From contig NC_060956.1 in NCBI RefSeq assembly GCF_910589235.1, forward strand, positions 8,873,999-8,937,998: 64,000 nt of DNA, in the 5' to 3' direction. Made by a program: the position numbers and the translations under genes. The stretch is from Vespa crabro. Its lineage: Eukaryota; Arthropoda; Insecta; Hymenoptera; Vespidae. This document shows positions 20,810-34,670 of this stretch, in pieces. The first letter of the stretch is position 1. Each line of letters starts with the position of its first letter. The notes under the pieces were generated by a model. It was not told the origin of the DNA. It made no database searches and saw only the letters and a program-made list of their open reading frames with translations.

Positions 20810-22543
20810 CTGTAACAAATCAAAATGAAGTACGTAAATCGATGTTTGCCTGGTTGTTTCTCCTTTTATGTAAATGTACAATATTTAATCTCAAATATTA
20901 TCAATGAATTAATAAAACTCGAAAGGGCACGAGTTTGATACACAATAATTGCTTTCTATATATAATTATAAAGTATCATTTATCAATTGTTGTATCCTTT
21001 GAAATAAATCAGAGGAATTCGATCTGTATGAAGTTCTGGTCGTATCTGTTTAATTCGTGATAATACATGTGTGCGATTTTATAATCACGCTCTGATGAGT
21101 AACAATCTATTGTCGAAAGTTGTTTTCTCTTGTACTTTATCTGTTAAACGCCACGCAACAATCGATATTTTGATTTAATACAAGCTTTATTTATATTTCA
21201 AAATTAACAAGGAGAATATATCCTGCGGTTACGATTCAGCAAAAAATTATTCCGCAAAATTAACATTATATTAACTTCTGTATAATAAAGATATTGATTG
21301 GTTTACAAAATGTACATTTAATATGTTGGTAATAGTCAGCAGTATATTACACCTGTACAATATTGTATTCGATTGTCGTCGATGTATTGAGTTGAATGCA
21401 AATTAACTATTAAATGGATGACAACCGAACATGTTCAACATCACGTCATTGTTTCGTAGGGAAGTAATAGTACGTGGGGTGCATATTCAATATATGTGTC
21501 GTTTGTTAATATATCCTGAAACCTTAATCCTTCTTTAAACAAATTTAAAAAAAAAATTGGAACTTCTTTTTTATCATTTTTAAAAAATTTTTTTTTTATA
21601 TTTCTAATAAACTTATTTACAAAAAGGTTAAACTAAAATATAGATATACGAATGGTCAATCTGAAAATCCTGTAGTAGTCACGTATCCTCTCGAATAACC
21701 TCTGGGATTTCTGTCTACTACGGTTAATCCTCGGAGATTATCATGGGTATATATGGTCGCCCTAGAATCTTCAACGAGATAAAGAAGTAAATTCCCTCTC
21801 TAGACGAATAAAATTAACGATTTCTAAATAAAGAAATTAGTTCGAAATTTATAGATTGTAATAGGAAAAAAGGGTACGAATTTTATATCATTCATTTGTT
21901 ACTTTTTCTTTTTAATTAGTGGTATAATTCGCTTATTAATGTGCAAATAGTAAAATAATGTGCAAATAGTAAAGATATGATAATAAATACAAATATCTAT
22001 GATGTTACTACTATTACTTTTATTTTAGGTAATATTCAATATAGTTTATAATAGTCAACTTCTAAAATATTTTTTCGAGTATTTTTTATAGCTACTTCGT
22101 CCTAATACTTCATGAAATTAATACTGATGCCAGACGAGAAGACCATACCCAAACAACCGACATCAGCATCTGTCGTGTACTAACTGCACCTTGATAGTAG
22201 GTATGGTATACACTATGACGATCACGTTCGTGTTCTCAGAGTGACCTCGCGTGACCAGACAATTACAGGTTGTCAATAAGTGCAGGTAGTCGAGAAGTAT
22301 CAATCTATTGTGATGAGGCGAATGGCTCCTATTTTCTATTCTCAGACTAAGTCGATAAAATAGTGAAAGTCTACAATATAAATCTACCATATTTAAGTTA
22401 CACACATTGAACAAGTTTTATCATAAATTATTATTGACGTTAATTATTCATTTGAGTGTCTGCTATTGTAATTTTATATTTATTTTGTTAAAGTAAGCAA
22501 ATGGTTTATAGAAAAAATTCAACACCTACGGTATATATACATG

Positions 22544-22605
<62 letters not shown>

Positions 22606-25587
22606 TGTGTGTACATAGGTAAGTTTGTCATATGTATCACAGGGGTCGAAGACGGATTCTGAGAGAACCTTAAGGATGAATCCAAGTTTAGGTTGGGGTG
22701 TTGAAGCTTTCCCCTGGAGTAAGCGCACTTTTATAAACTTTGTCTTGTACTAATCCCCCTCTGGCTCTGATCCCTCTAGCTAACTACGGCCGATCCTGAA
22801 TCGGCTGCCATGACGGCAGAAAACTTCATCAGGCCGTCATTTCGCGTTCTAGAGAGTGAGATAGAGACGAACCTTGCTTAGATGTTCGCGTTCTCCTTAA
22901 GGCGACTGAAGTCCGACCACTTCATAAATTGGATTACGACACGTGACGTCATTAGCGGCATACTTTATTTGCAGAGTTCCAACCTTATGTCGGAATTAAC
23001 GATAAAAAGTACTACCGTATTTGTTAAACGTGATCGGTGTTTTTAAAATTATTGGAATAGAAACGGTTGAAGTTTTATTTGAAATTGGATTTGTAAGAAA
23101 TCGCTGATACTATTTCTACAAACATTAATTGTAATTTGTCAGAAAACTAATTAATTATAATTAAATTGCATGTAAAGGTGTACCAAAATCATTTAATATT
23201 TCTGTTTAGAGCGAAAGGCTTCTGGATTTCATGCCTTTTTAATTAGGATCGGTCTAAAAAACTGTGATGAAATAAGTGAGGACATGCGGTTAGCCACTGG
23301 TAGGATTAATAAATTAGCCGTAAGGTTTTAAAACCGACTTGTCGTTGGTGGCTAAGCTCAAAAAAGAAGAAAAAACGAAGGGGAAGATAATGGTTCCGGT
23401 CAACAAAATGAATAGAGGCACGCACTGTTCTTTACGGATGTCTGAATAGACTTGTAACAAGTCAGTCGTACCATGATTCTTTCTCTTTTTGTTCCCTCGT
23501 ATCGTCTCTTTTTTTTCTGCAGGATCCTAAGTCAGGGTAGGTAGAGAGACAGAGGAAACGAGTGGAATCAAGGGGTGAGAATGAGGATGAGCAGTAGCCG
23601 CTGAGGGTGAGGCTGAGGCCGAGTGTGTAATTGTGTTATTTTGTAGCCATTTCACGTGAGGGTCACCGCGGGAGAGCCAAAGGTATACATAAACACCAGG
23701 ATTGTTTTATTCATTTGACTTGATGCAAACTTGACGCGTGCCAATCGTTCTCTTTCTCCCTCCGCTTCTTTCTTTCTTCCTCTTTCTCTTTCTCTTATTT
23801 TCTATTTATTTTTTTCCATTTTTCTTTTCTTTATTTTGATGTAACAGTTTTACGTTCTCATATTTCTAAATAAGTATATTATACAACGATGAATACAATA
23901 ACGATACTTCATTTAATGAGTTCTCATTAAAGAAGAAAAAGAAATAGATTGTAGAAAAAAGAAAAAGAATAAGAAAATAGAGTGAAGAATGATCACGAGA
24001 CGAGTATTTACACACAGTGACGTTTTCCCTTAAAGGGAAAGGGAGCCCTCACGCGCGAGTAAACGCCCTTTTTATGCGTACGGTCGCAAAGGCAGCGTAA
24101 AATTGAGTTACAGGGCAGTTTATTTTTTTATTAGCTAGATCGAGCTTGCCGCGGTGGTCTCAATGCGAAAAGGGTGGTTTTTGCGGCCGACGGATTTCCC
24201 GATAGTGGTTTTATGGCGTGTCAACACGCATTTGCGCGCGTGCGTGTAGACCCGTAAAAGTGTCGAAAAAAAGCAACACGCAATACGGCTGCTAAATCAA
24301 AATGATCAGAATTCAATTGCTGCGATTGTGAACAGGCTGTAATGAAGAATTATACGATTTCGATAAAATTAATTTGTAATTGTGTTGAATGCATTTAAAA
24401 CTTTGCATTCGAATCTGGGAGCTAATTTTACATTAAAAATTGTTATACATTATAACGATATAAATATTTACCAATTTGATTGCTCTTATTTATGCTAAAT
24501 GATGATTTTTATAGAAAACGATTTCGAAATAGGAAAAGATTGAATTTCTTAAAACGTTTCATTTTCACAATTTCGGGTGGAGAAAATGTTAAGGGGATAA
24601 TAACAGACGACAGCGGGACGTAGCGTGGTAATAAGGCGGCTTGGAGCGGCTGCGATGCTAGTCACGTTTCCAGCCGCTGACAGCTGCGGCTTATACGTAT
24701 GACGTGGTATCAACCCCAAATTTCCCCTGACTAGACATACCGTGTCAGGGCTGCCCTAAGACCCTGGAATGCACTCGAGTCTCTACCTGTCACGTTCCAC
24801 TACGCTTCTTGTCACCTATACGATAAATTTTATCTGTTTCTTTCTGTCATCGTGCCTTATTCTCATTTTTTCATTAGTACTGATCATTTGGAATATTACT
24901 TACATACATTTATGATTTTTTATCAATTAAAATGAATTTTTAGATAAATTACCAGATCACTAGTGGATAAAATCTGCGGTTTCTAAAATATTTCTTCTTG
25001 TTAAAGACTGTCATTTTATAATCATTATATATTGTACTAGATACTTGGTTTGTTGATACAATAGCAAATTACTTTCTACTACTACTTGATAATTGGAGTA
25101 AAAGTTGGCCAATGCTAACAATCAATGCAGTTCAACATCTTCACTGCAGAATATCGATAAGCTCATGAAAAGGACACATAGAATATCTTCAACAGGAGAG
25201 ACCTTGATTTAACGATTTGAGTCATCACCCCTCGCTTCGTAATTATTGATTTTCCGAGCTGCCCTAACTCCCCTAACTTCATAGAGAGAAAAGAGGGAGG
25301 GGGTGGGGAACCGAGAGACAGAGTGAGAAAGAATAACGAAGTAACGGAATAAACTGAAGAGTTCAAAATGCCGTTTGTCTCCTACTTACAATGTATAACG
25401 TATGAGTAAAAACTCTTTAGTATGCTATTTTCATTAATATTTTAATTTATATTTTGTAATTAAATACGACAGACAGTTTTAAGATTAATAACAACAAGAC
25501 ACGATATCGATTACCATTTGGTTATTTTTAAACGTCATTTATAGGATGAGCAAGATGTTAATTTCCTAACTAATTCTCATTTCTCAC
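20810..25587 (-). other. MYT1: 4.8-kb intron between the N-terminal exon and finger 1
   Basis: GTGAGA donor, phase 1. No exon is supported inside. It contains a compound (TA)n(GT)n tract at 22543-22612, a tandem 20-bp duplication (AATGTGCAAATAGTAAA, about 21939-21973), and a CA/GC-richer stretch near 24.0-24.8 kb of unknown role. Confidence 0.85.
22543..22612. repeat. Compound (TA)n(GT)n microsatellite
   Basis: TA run passing directly into a long GT run; intronic. Confidence 0.95.
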
Positions 25588-27572
25588 CTCTACTGAGACT
25601 GGACGGAGACATGGACATTCCTGGTCTGCTAGCGTCGAATGTATTAGGTCTTTCTGGCATTTTCATCATATTTTCTTGTTGTCCCGTTCCACTTCCAGAT
25701 GAACCATCAACAGTAGTTGTGGAACTAGAGGTGGTACTGGTAGAAACAGCAGTGATCGAAATACTGGTTACATTACTGTTCGAATTTCCATTAGTTCCAC
25801 TATTGTTACTATTATTATTCACATTGTTATTACTCGTATTCTTGTTGGTAACATTACGATTACAATTAGTTCCGTTGCTATTATTATTACTACTGTTATT
25901 CGTACTGCTGCTTCCGGTGTTACAATTGCTAACTGCAGCGACACTGACTACTCCTTCTCTAGTAATATCTTGAATAGCACTGGCAGCTCTAGAACCTACT
26001 CCCGCGGGTTGAAGAATTGTATATTGTTTCGACGAATCTGGACTTGTCACTGAGGGAAGGCCTGTTGGACTTTTACTGCTCGGTACCGTGTTTGATGTAG
26101 GATCGTGTACCGACACATGATGCGATTCCTCCTTCGATGACTTTAATTGCAACAAAGAAACGGTCGGTGAGTGTTTGTCCTCCGTTGGTGATAAACCAGG
26201 GACAGGTTGAGGAGTGGGCATTGTTGGACCAGGGCCTGGTGCTGGATAGCCTACGAATGTAGCTGAAGCTGGATATGGACCAATAGGTGGTATAGGAGTT
26301 GCACCAACTGGTACCGTTGGTGTATTTCGACAGGTATTTTTTGAATGATCATTGTTAGGAGGCCTGAATGCAGAAGTTGCCGAGAATGGAGAATTCGTTG
26401 GTACTGGAGAACTAGAGGACGTTGCTGTAGGGGAGATCTTCATGTTATTTTCATGGTATTGCCTTTGATATCCCGCGTAGTGTTGATGATGATGCGATTG
26501 TTGTTGTCTTCCAATAATGGAAGGGGATTGTGCATTTTTACACATCCTATCTCTGTCACGATCGTTTGTTCTATCTCCCGTGGTATCATCTTTATCAGGG
26601 GTAGGATCTGACATGTCGATTTCTAGTTCATTCGACGAATCGTCGACTAATTCGTTAAAATCTGGTGGTTCGTATCTGGAATATTTATTGTCTACTTGAC
26701 GACCTTGGGGATCGACGTGAGTACCCACAAGATTTCTTTCGCTCCTGTCTTTACCGGCTAAAGATCGTACAGGCACCGGTCGGATCTTACCGGATTCATT
26801 TTGACACGTATTGTTTACTTGACATTGAATATTTGCGCATTCGTTTTCAATTTTGATCAAATTGTCAAATTCTTTCTTGCCTTTTATAGGATGTTGTTGC
26901 TTCATAAGTTCTTGTTTCATCGGTTGTTGTGATCTACCATTTCGATCATGTTGACCACGAAACGTTATCACGTCTTTTAACGAACATCCAGCGTCAGTGC
27001 TGGTCGTTGACGAGGTAGACAATGACGAAGGCGATAATTTTGGATTTTCTTTCTTCTCTTCGAAAAGATTTTCGAAATTAGACTCGTACCTGTCTTCCTC
27101 CGAATTTCCTCTCTGATATAAGGATCCTCTCGGGCCAGGCCAACTTCCAGACAAACTCTTTAAAGCTGCTTCCGTTTCTCTTATAAGAGTTTCATCGTCT
27201 TCGGGTTCCTCACAATGCTTACTAGATTTTCTAGCTGGACTTCCCGAATTTCCGGAAGCGAAAGCTCGTTTTTTTTGGGGTAAAGATATATTTTTATTTG
27301 GATCAACGGCATCGACCGACTTGCGTATTTCATCATCACGAACACTTTTTCTTCTTCTTTTAGCAGCCGCGTCAGTTACCTCCATTTCTTTCGGAACGCT
27401 AGTTTGAGAACCCTTTTTGTTTGTCAGTAATGGCTGTTGCTGCAATTGTTGTTGCTGCTGCTGTTGCTGTTGCGGTTGTTTAAGATTCGAACTAATCGAC
27501 TCTGCTTCCAGCTTCCGCTTTTTGAGATGTGCCATCGCATTCTGCCCGCCTGGGACGCTGGTCAGTTCCACC
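25588..27572 (-). CDS. MYT1: MYT1-family transcription factor, large N-terminal exon
   Basis: The exon begins after TGTTCCAG; the first ATG inside is at 27535 (Met-Ala-His-Leu-Lys-Lys-Arg-Lys), but the frame is open up to the acceptor (Val-Glu-Leu-Thr-Ser-Val-Pro-Gly-Gly), which fits upstream coding exons in phase 2. It encodes about 649 residues from that ATG, almost all disordered. Basic clusters that look like nuclear localisation signals are Lys-Lys-Arg-Lys near residue 5, Lys-Arg-Arg-Arg-Lys near 60, and Lys-Lys-Arg-Ala near 90. There is a polyQ tract (about 27430-27475), an acidic conserved-looking patch (Asn-Glu-Leu-Glu-Ile-Asp-Met-Ser-Asp), a Pro/Gly region, and a very Asn/Ser-rich end (about 25780-25920). 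Donor AGAG|GTGAGA, phase 1. N-terminal acidic and basic regions are usual for MYT1 proteins, but sequence identity is only convincing in the fingers. Confidence 0.93.
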
Positions 27573-27822
27573 CTGGAACACAAAAATTCCAGAGGATCAG
27601 CAAGTCTATTTTCCCATCGGATGCATTGATGTATTCAATTCGATCTACGAGTGCATCTTTCTTGTTCATCGTCGGCGCAATCTAATAAACACGGCTGTCG
27701 TTGATTCAGGATCAGTGCTATGGATATGAACGATTCGTAATCTTCGAATCGTGTCTTCTCAACGTGTTATCTACGTAATAGTGCTTTCGAGATCTGAACG
27801 ATCATGTTTTGAAAAAGTTCAC

Positions 27823-27866
27823 CTGTGATCCGTCGAGGGCACTGTTCCAAGAGCTGTGGCCCATTC
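27823..27866 (-). CDS. MYT1: Probable upstream coding exon of the MYT1-family gene (44 nt)
   Basis: Acceptor CAGCTGTACAG, donor CACAG|GTGAAC. Read from phase 0 it gives Glu-Trp-Ala-Thr-Ala-Leu-Gly-Thr-Val-Pro-Ser-Thr-Asp-His and leaves two bases (AG), which join the next exon as Arg-Val-Glu-Leu-Thr-Ser. There is no ATG in this frame, so it needs a leader exon such as 57012-56966. If used as 5' UTR instead, translation would begin at 27535; an ATG in another frame in this exon would then be an upstream ORF. Confidence 0.6.
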
Positions 27867-27989
27867 CTGTACAGCTGACGTATATTTCTGCTTTCAATTG
27901 ATTAATCGATAGAGATAGGCCTCTCTAAATAAGGGCACCTTTTTTATTTTTTTTATTTTTCTTTTCTTATGTCTATTTCGCTTTTTATC

Positions 27990-28340
27990 GAAAAATCGAG
28001 TTACGGGACGTCGAAAATCAGACGCACGCGCCGAGGCTCGCGCTGAACACGCGTGCTCGCTGAATCGCGGTTGCGTATGGACGGAGATTACGCTGCGTAA
28101 AAGCACGGAGAACCCTTACAGTTGGGGTGCTCACGAGCTACTGTTCTATGTTTAAGTTAGTACGGGGTGGCGATCCTCTATAGTAAAGGGAAGGGATAAG
28201 GGCTTGCGCGTATAGCTTGCAGCTTCTGCTTCGTCGCGAAAAGTGGGGGCGGGTTCTGCGCACTGTCCACCCCCTTTAAGCTTCTCTCGAGCGCAATTCC
28301 CGGCCCCTCTATACACCCTCTTCGTCGTCTCGCCACCCCC
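27990..28340 (-). promoter_or_regulatory. MYT1: Possible internal promoter region of the MYT1-family gene
   Basis: This stretch is clearly richer in G+C and CpG than its surroundings (for example GCACGCGCCGAGGCTCGCGC at 28023-28042) and lies just upstream, in the minus-strand sense, of the small exon at 27866. A donor-like AACT|GTAAGG lies near 28118. No TATA box is evident. An internal start would give a shorter N-terminus beginning at 27535. Inference from composition only. Confidence 0.3.
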
Positions 28341-28519
28341 TGGGATACAGGAGAAGGGGATACAGCTCCTAGATGCACACCACAATTTTCTCCTATAAAG
28401 ATAGATACATTGCGCACCTTTCTCCTTCTCTTTCTTCCATTATATTGCACTTCGATTTTTACCTTTATTCTACTATACTTGTTTTTCTATACATAGCTAT
28501 ATTTACTTATCCTACTTAC

Positions 28520-28551
28520 TTTCCATCGGAAGTTGTAAATGTTGAAGAACT
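28520..28551 (-). other. MYT1: Candidate alternative leader mini-exon (32 nt)
   Basis: Flanked by TTTTTATAACAG and GAAA|GTAAGTAGG, both strong. Open from phase 0 (Ser-Ser-Ser-Thr-Phe-Thr-Thr-Ser-Asp-Gly) and leaving two bases, so it could replace the exon at 27866-27823. Short, so chance occurrence is possible. Confidence 0.3.
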
Positions 28552-30323
28552 CTGTTATAAAAATGATATATTTATATTTAATACCAATATATATCTATAC
28601 TGAATGATTATATAATTAGCAAATTAATCTTTGAAGTCACTTTTCTAATACATATACTGAGATTGGATAAGAAAAGTAAGTACAATAGGTAATATAAGAT
28701 TTTGAAAATTTAACAATTCTTATGTATTATTTTTGAAGTTAGATATTGTATGAAATAAGTGAATATAATTCATTATATATAGATGAATCAAGGTTTCATT
28801 CAGCTCAGCAAATCTTATATTGACTTGCTATATAAGTGAATATAGATATGCGTCTATGTAAGGTTTACAGCGATAATACGAACTGACGACTGAAATTAGA
28901 TAAACGCTGCTTCTAGAAGACGGTTGAGGAAGAGTGGGATCAGCATCAGTGCTTAGCAGAGCTTCCGAGGATTCAGAGAAGCGAAAGAGCTTCTCTTAAA
29001 CCTTAAACCTTCCTCAAACCACGGAGCCCGGAGTTTAGAGCGACGAACTCCTACGAAGGATCGTGGTGAATTGTACCCATACCCGAAATCGCAAGTTAAA
29101 TCGCACCAACGGCTTAAGACATTATCACTTTTCTTTTTTGCGGACCGATGCTCACCCGTCTGAGAGTTTTCCTTAGAATGATAGAGAGTCGAAGAAAGAA
29201 CGAACGAGAAAGAGTAGTAGAGAGGAAGAGAATCCCTTCGAGCAGGGGATCGATGCGTCCTCGTCCACCCTCCAATTACGTGCCATCCCTTACGGCCTGC
29301 GGGGAATAATTAGAAAGCAACCCTGGCACGGCTCGAGTAGATAGCCATGGATGTGTAAGACGAAGGATATTTTCGTGATGATCTTCGAAGAAAGTGCTTT
29401 CTTCGTCATTATGATTTCCAATCGAATATACTTTTCAAGAAAATAAAAAAATATTTCATTTGTATAGTACGAAAGATTAAAATTGTAAAATTATTCTCTT
29501 AATTGGATTGTTACATTAAAACCTATGGAATTTTAACGAAAATGAAAGTCTTGTCGTCTCAAAATCCGTACTTGTCAATTAATTAGCGAGTGCTACCCAT
29601 GGAAGAGGTCGGTGGGAAGAGTTGGTATCCAGGAAGATGAACACGCAGTAAAGCGGACGATGGCGCCTCCATTGGAAGGATTAGAGTATTAGACGACGTC
29701 ACGTCACTGAAGTCTAAAGGAGCCTCCTTGGAACTGTGCTTTGGGAGATAGCCTAAACTTCAACATCCCCGATTTCCTCACCGCCTGCTGAACAACCTCT
29801 TGCCCTTCTCTTTCCTAATTCTAGCGTCCTTCTTCGAATCCTCGACAATTCCAATTAAATAAACCGCTACTAGATCTATAGCGGATGCGTTCTTAACAGT
29901 TTTATTACATTCAAAAGCAAATCTCTATATATATAAAAGAAATTTGTCTTAAAATTATAAAAGATCATATCTCTTTTTGTTTCACAATTTGATTATAAAT
30001 CAAAGAGGTTTTTATAAATCTGGACAAATTTATAGCGATCTGGAGAATCGGAATCGGTCTTGAATTTTCCAGGAGCATTAGAGCCTACTAAGCGTGTTCT
30101 TGGACGAATAGCTCGTACGTCTTTTTCTCGCCAACATTCTAGGGTGGATAAGGTCGCCGGTAGGCGAGTACTGGATAATTTAAGGGTCTCTCACGCGTGG
30201 ATAATGGGGAACTTGGCTAATGCACCCCACTTGGCACCACGTGGATTCACGCGAGTTTTGTGACTCTACTTCCACTTTTCGCACCCTTACTCGCCATGTT
30301 TCAAAAAGCGTCTTGGTGTTTCC

Positions 30324-30330
30324 ATATATG

Positions 30331-30361
<31 letters not shown>

Positions 30362-30372
30362 GCACGCGCGCT

Positions 30373-30404
<32 letters not shown>
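30324..30404. repeat. Compound (TA)n, (GT)n microsatellite
   Basis: TA/TG run passing through GCACGCGC-type purine-pyrimidine sequence into (GT)n. Alternating purine-pyrimidine for about 80 bp. Confidence 0.95.
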
Positions 30405-30406
<2 letters not shown>

Positions 30407-33400
30407 TATATCCGCGACACGAATTATAAAAATATAACGCTATTACCTTGTATGATAAAAATGGACAACTCCCATGAACTTGTTTCTCAATACTCATTGT
30501 GTTGTTTTAATTAGAAGTCATTGTTGTCTACTTTAGTAAACGACATTGCATTGTCCAAAGAATTTTGAGATACGAAGTAGTCCAAGGCAGAATTCACAAA
30601 GGAATCTCGTTTAACGATTCTAGGACAGTTCTCGATCGGTCCATCGGTCGAGGGTGGTATTCTCATAGTCGTGATTCTTCGTTTTGCAGACTAACGACAC
30701 CGAAATTGGCTTTATTTCCAAAGGGGGAGCTGCGATACTCTCGGTATTTTCTCCCTCTTATAGCTTCCAAGGAGGAATTGAGGGAAGAAGATTTTAAAGC
30801 GGACTTCGTGTCGTGACATTAAAGAAAGAGGAAAAGAAAAAAAGAAAGAAAGAAATGCTGTGACTGAAACAGCTGCCCGGTTGGACATCGCTTGGTTCTT
30901 CGGCTCCGGGGAATAGTACTCCCTTCTCTTCGCTAACCGTTCGTCCATGCGTCCATCTCTTGCCCTTGCTTTATATTTTCTCTTTGCTCTCTCTAAGAGA
31001 AGAGCTTTACCCTCGCTCCAGGAGTAGACGTCTTAAACCAATCGAATTCTTATCAAATATTTAACACTGCTCGGGTCATCGCTTTAAGTGGAAGTTCCAT
31101 TACTGGACCTTACTCGTCGAAAAGAAACTTTCTTCCATGATGTGTCTCACATATTTTGCTATTTTTCTATTCTCGAACGATAGAAAGAGGCATCGATTTT
31201 TTCAACCAAAGAATATCTACGTTTTATCGTTTATACGAGATTATACGTCACGGTTTTTGTTTTATTCACTATGATTGACACATTTCTATGATTCTGGTTA
31301 ACAAGCGTGCTGGAAATCGACGGGTCAAGTCGTCTAAGCCAAAGGTCGTTTTTGGTCCCTTTCGCCACACGGCAATACGTCACGCGTCCTGGTTTTGGGG
31401 CGTAATTAAAGAGAGCGCAGAACAGTATGACGCCTCGGGGCTGTCTGGAGTAAGGAACGGGATGAGGCGGGCACGCCGAGGGTATGAGGTATAAGGGATG
31501 TGTTTTACCGAGGGATACTTATACCATCCCTACGCGGCACATATTTTCATATAACAAAACCATCTGCGTGCCGCGCATAACAAATTTCAACTGATTTATA
31601 GTGCGGATGGGGTAGGCGGACGCAAATTTTCGCAGTTTCGCCACCATCGCCGTCTTTGCAAGATACGCGAACGAGTCTTTTCTCCTTCCAATGATTTTGA
31701 TCCTATGTAGTATCCTTTTTATTTCATCGTGTTCCAACAATGTAAATAACGATGTTTCTTATCGTGCTATCAGCAAAATTAAAACTGTTAACATTTCGAT
31801 TAGTTCTATGTAGAAATTGAAAAAGATCTTATGTCTCTGAAGGCCTAGCAATGATATCTGAAGGAAATGCGACCCTAAAGGGTTGCATGGGGGAGGTAGC
31901 AAAAGCGGCTATGTACAGAAAGGGACAAAGTGGTGAAGGGGATGTTAAGAAGGGTCTATGCTCGAACCAACCGGCAACGGAGCGAGCTATTGGATCAATA
32001 GTGTTGTAGTGACAAATATCAAAGTGTGGATACGTATTCTTGCGTTTACCTAGATTCGAAGTATTCATTTATCTTCGGTAAAAAAAGAATCGTCGAATAC
32101 AATCTTACGTTATCTGATAATTTTTCAAATTTTATCAGTTAAAAACTGTGTTGCTTCATTGTAGATCAGAGCGATGTGTTATAAAGATCGAATAATTTCC
32201 TATCAAGAGACTTCATTTTACAAGGTGTTATATGTGCGTGCGTACAGCTATAAAGCAAAAAAGGTCCGTAGCAGTTTGTTACCAGAAGCAGTTGTAACGG
32301 AAGGGCACGTAACGGGTAACATGATTACAAATATATCATAAGCCCTCGCACCCTTCTTAGAGCTCTTATTCTTAAAAGAAAATAAGAGCGTGTCCTTCGA
32401 CACGCAATACACGTGCGATGCCTGTTAATGTGACCTTATCTCAACAAATCACTACCGACCCGAAGAAATAAACACAAAGAAAGGACGGATTTGACGGGAA
32501 GATCGAGAAAGAAAGCTATACAAGTCCTTGTTAAATTGAATTTAAGGAGTATATTCCTTCCATACCGCCTCAAGAAAGACAATACACGATGAACGTACGT
32601 ATACAACAATGAAAATATGTTTGACTACAAGATATTGACTATACAACTTGACATTTTTTTCTCGTAATTATACTTCTCGAACTGATATTGAGAAGTAGAT
32701 GTCCTTGCCGTTAGCCTCACATGTATTATTCTGAAAATTTCTTCAAAGATTTATTCGGTAGGATAGCCTCGTATAGAAAGAGATAGGGAAGAAGAAAGAA
32801 AGAAGGGAAAAGTGTCTCGTATCATCAAAAAAAGAAACAAAAATCGAGTATCGCATCGAGCTAGCCAGATATCTCAGAATGTTTTACGCCTCATTAAGCA
32901 ACAATGTATTGTTGCCAGGGTGAATTATACGGGGCATGAGACGCCTGTCAAGACAAATGGCTCCAACCGGAGGTAATTGTGGGCTTTTATTAGCTCTGCT
33001 TGCTTTCTCTTCCTGGCTGCAAATCGCGCAACGGCTTTGGAGGCATCGCGCCAGTAACACCGTCAGAGGAGCACCAAAACAACGACGGAAGCGACGACAA
33101 CCCTTTTCACTGGAGAGAGGGTAAAGTATCACTCCTTTCCCTCCCTTCCTTCTCTTTTGATGGCGTGTAATTACTCGCGTGACACTAACGTGGGAATGCG
33201 AATCTCATCTTCCTAATACTCGCCAAGGCACCTCTTTACTTATATTCTTAACTACTATATTCTATTACCATATTCTTTATCGAAAATAATTTGTTTTATT
33301 TTGAAAAGTATTCGAAAAGTATTAAGAGAGGAGAGGAGGACGATAAAAATACGCACGCAAGGAATTATGTCAAAGCTGATATGCTGGCAGCATGTCCGAT

Positions 33401-34033
33401 AAGACTATTATGGTCAGCGTCTTTCTTAATAAATATTTCACATATTGGCAAAGTTAATTAAATCGAAGTAGAAAATCGTTGCAGTAAGAGCAGCGTAAAA
33501 TGTAAAGAAAATATGCTACGTTCTTACAATTGTAATTAGGTTTGTAAGTATAAGATTTTAATCAATTGAATTATTAATGGTTAAAACGTATCTTCGAAAA
33601 TCCTGACGTAAATCCAGAAATATCATCTCTTATATTATAGGCTACTATATCGCAGTAGATATATCCTACATGTATATATACATACGTATATATACGAAAC
33701 GATACGAAAAGCGAGACGAATAAATTCGTCGTTTCTCATCTTTGCCGATGCTGTCTCGTACTCAACGCGGAAGCCAAAATCGAGGTCTTTTTCCAGGGGG
33801 AAACACGACGTTTCGAAAGGCCGTATTTTCAGGAGGAAAGAGCCGCTATTCGCGCATTATTATGGCTCTAGAAGGCACGATTTACTCACACGAGCATATG
33901 CGGGCCAAGCTCGTCTTTCCATCCCTCCTTTACACATACCGCCGAACTCCAGCATAGTTCATGTATTTATGCATTTCTACCCACCCGGCTCCACTTCTTC
34001 GCTTGAATCTACACTCTAATACTCCGACACGCT

Positions 34034-34149
34034 TCTCTCTCTCTCCCCCCTCCCTCTCTCTCCTCTCTCTCTTTCTCTCTTTCTCCCCCCTCCCTCTCTC
34101 TCCTCTCTCTCTTTCTCTCTCTCTCTCTTCGCCTGTTTTTCTCTCTCTA
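34034..34149. repeat. CT-rich tract with a 40-bp tandem duplication
   Basis: Segments 34041-34080 and 34081-34120 are nearly identical, each including CCCCCCTCCCTCTCTCTCCT. Pyrimidine-only on the plus strand. Confidence 0.95.
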
Positions 34150-34626
34150 TCAAAGACATCTACATATATCGCTCGAAGGCAATGCGACGTCAATGATCGT
34201 CTCTGTGTCGTACGAGATCTTCCACGGTTTGAGAAAAGGGACGTTAATAGACTGGAAGGAAGGACGTTCATTGGAAAAACTATTCTTGAGCGAGCTGTAA
34301 ATAATAATCGGTACTGAACCACTGCTTTTCTTCTTGCGAACTCAACGCGTGATCAAGATAGAGCGACAACTATGCCCTATCAAGAAAGAAAAGTTTATAA
34401 TTAGAAGCTTTAATAAATATACATATATGGTACATGAGATGTTTTTCTTCTTTTTTCTATGAGATATCGATCAGTTGACTAAAGCGTTAATAAACAGGAA
34501 AGAATGATTTTTACCGTTTTTCTCGTTTTATCCGCCAACGTTAGCTTTCATTATTCAAGAGTCATATTTACTCATTGTATTCAATTCGGATTCACTTATG
34601 GTATGATTTACTAGAGGAAGGCGTAC

Positions 34627-34670
34627 CTGAAACCCGGTGATGGGAATTTATCGGGGGATGGAGACCACCC
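34627..34670 (-). other. MYT1: Candidate alternative leader mini-exon (44 nt)
   Basis: Acceptor CGCTTTTAG after a pyrimidine-rich stretch, donor TTTCAG|GTACGC. From phase 0 it reads Gly-Trp-Ser-Pro-Ser-Pro-Asp-Lys-Phe-Pro-Ser-Pro-Gly-Phe and leaves AG, as does the exon at 27866-27823. Supported only by splice signals and frame. Confidence 0.35.

Noticed and set aside
25611..25973. 120-codon plus-strand ORF, very hydrophobic
   Set aside because: Antisense to the Asn/Ser-rich end of the large MYT1-family exon; AAT/AAC codons read as Ile/Val/Leu on the other strand.
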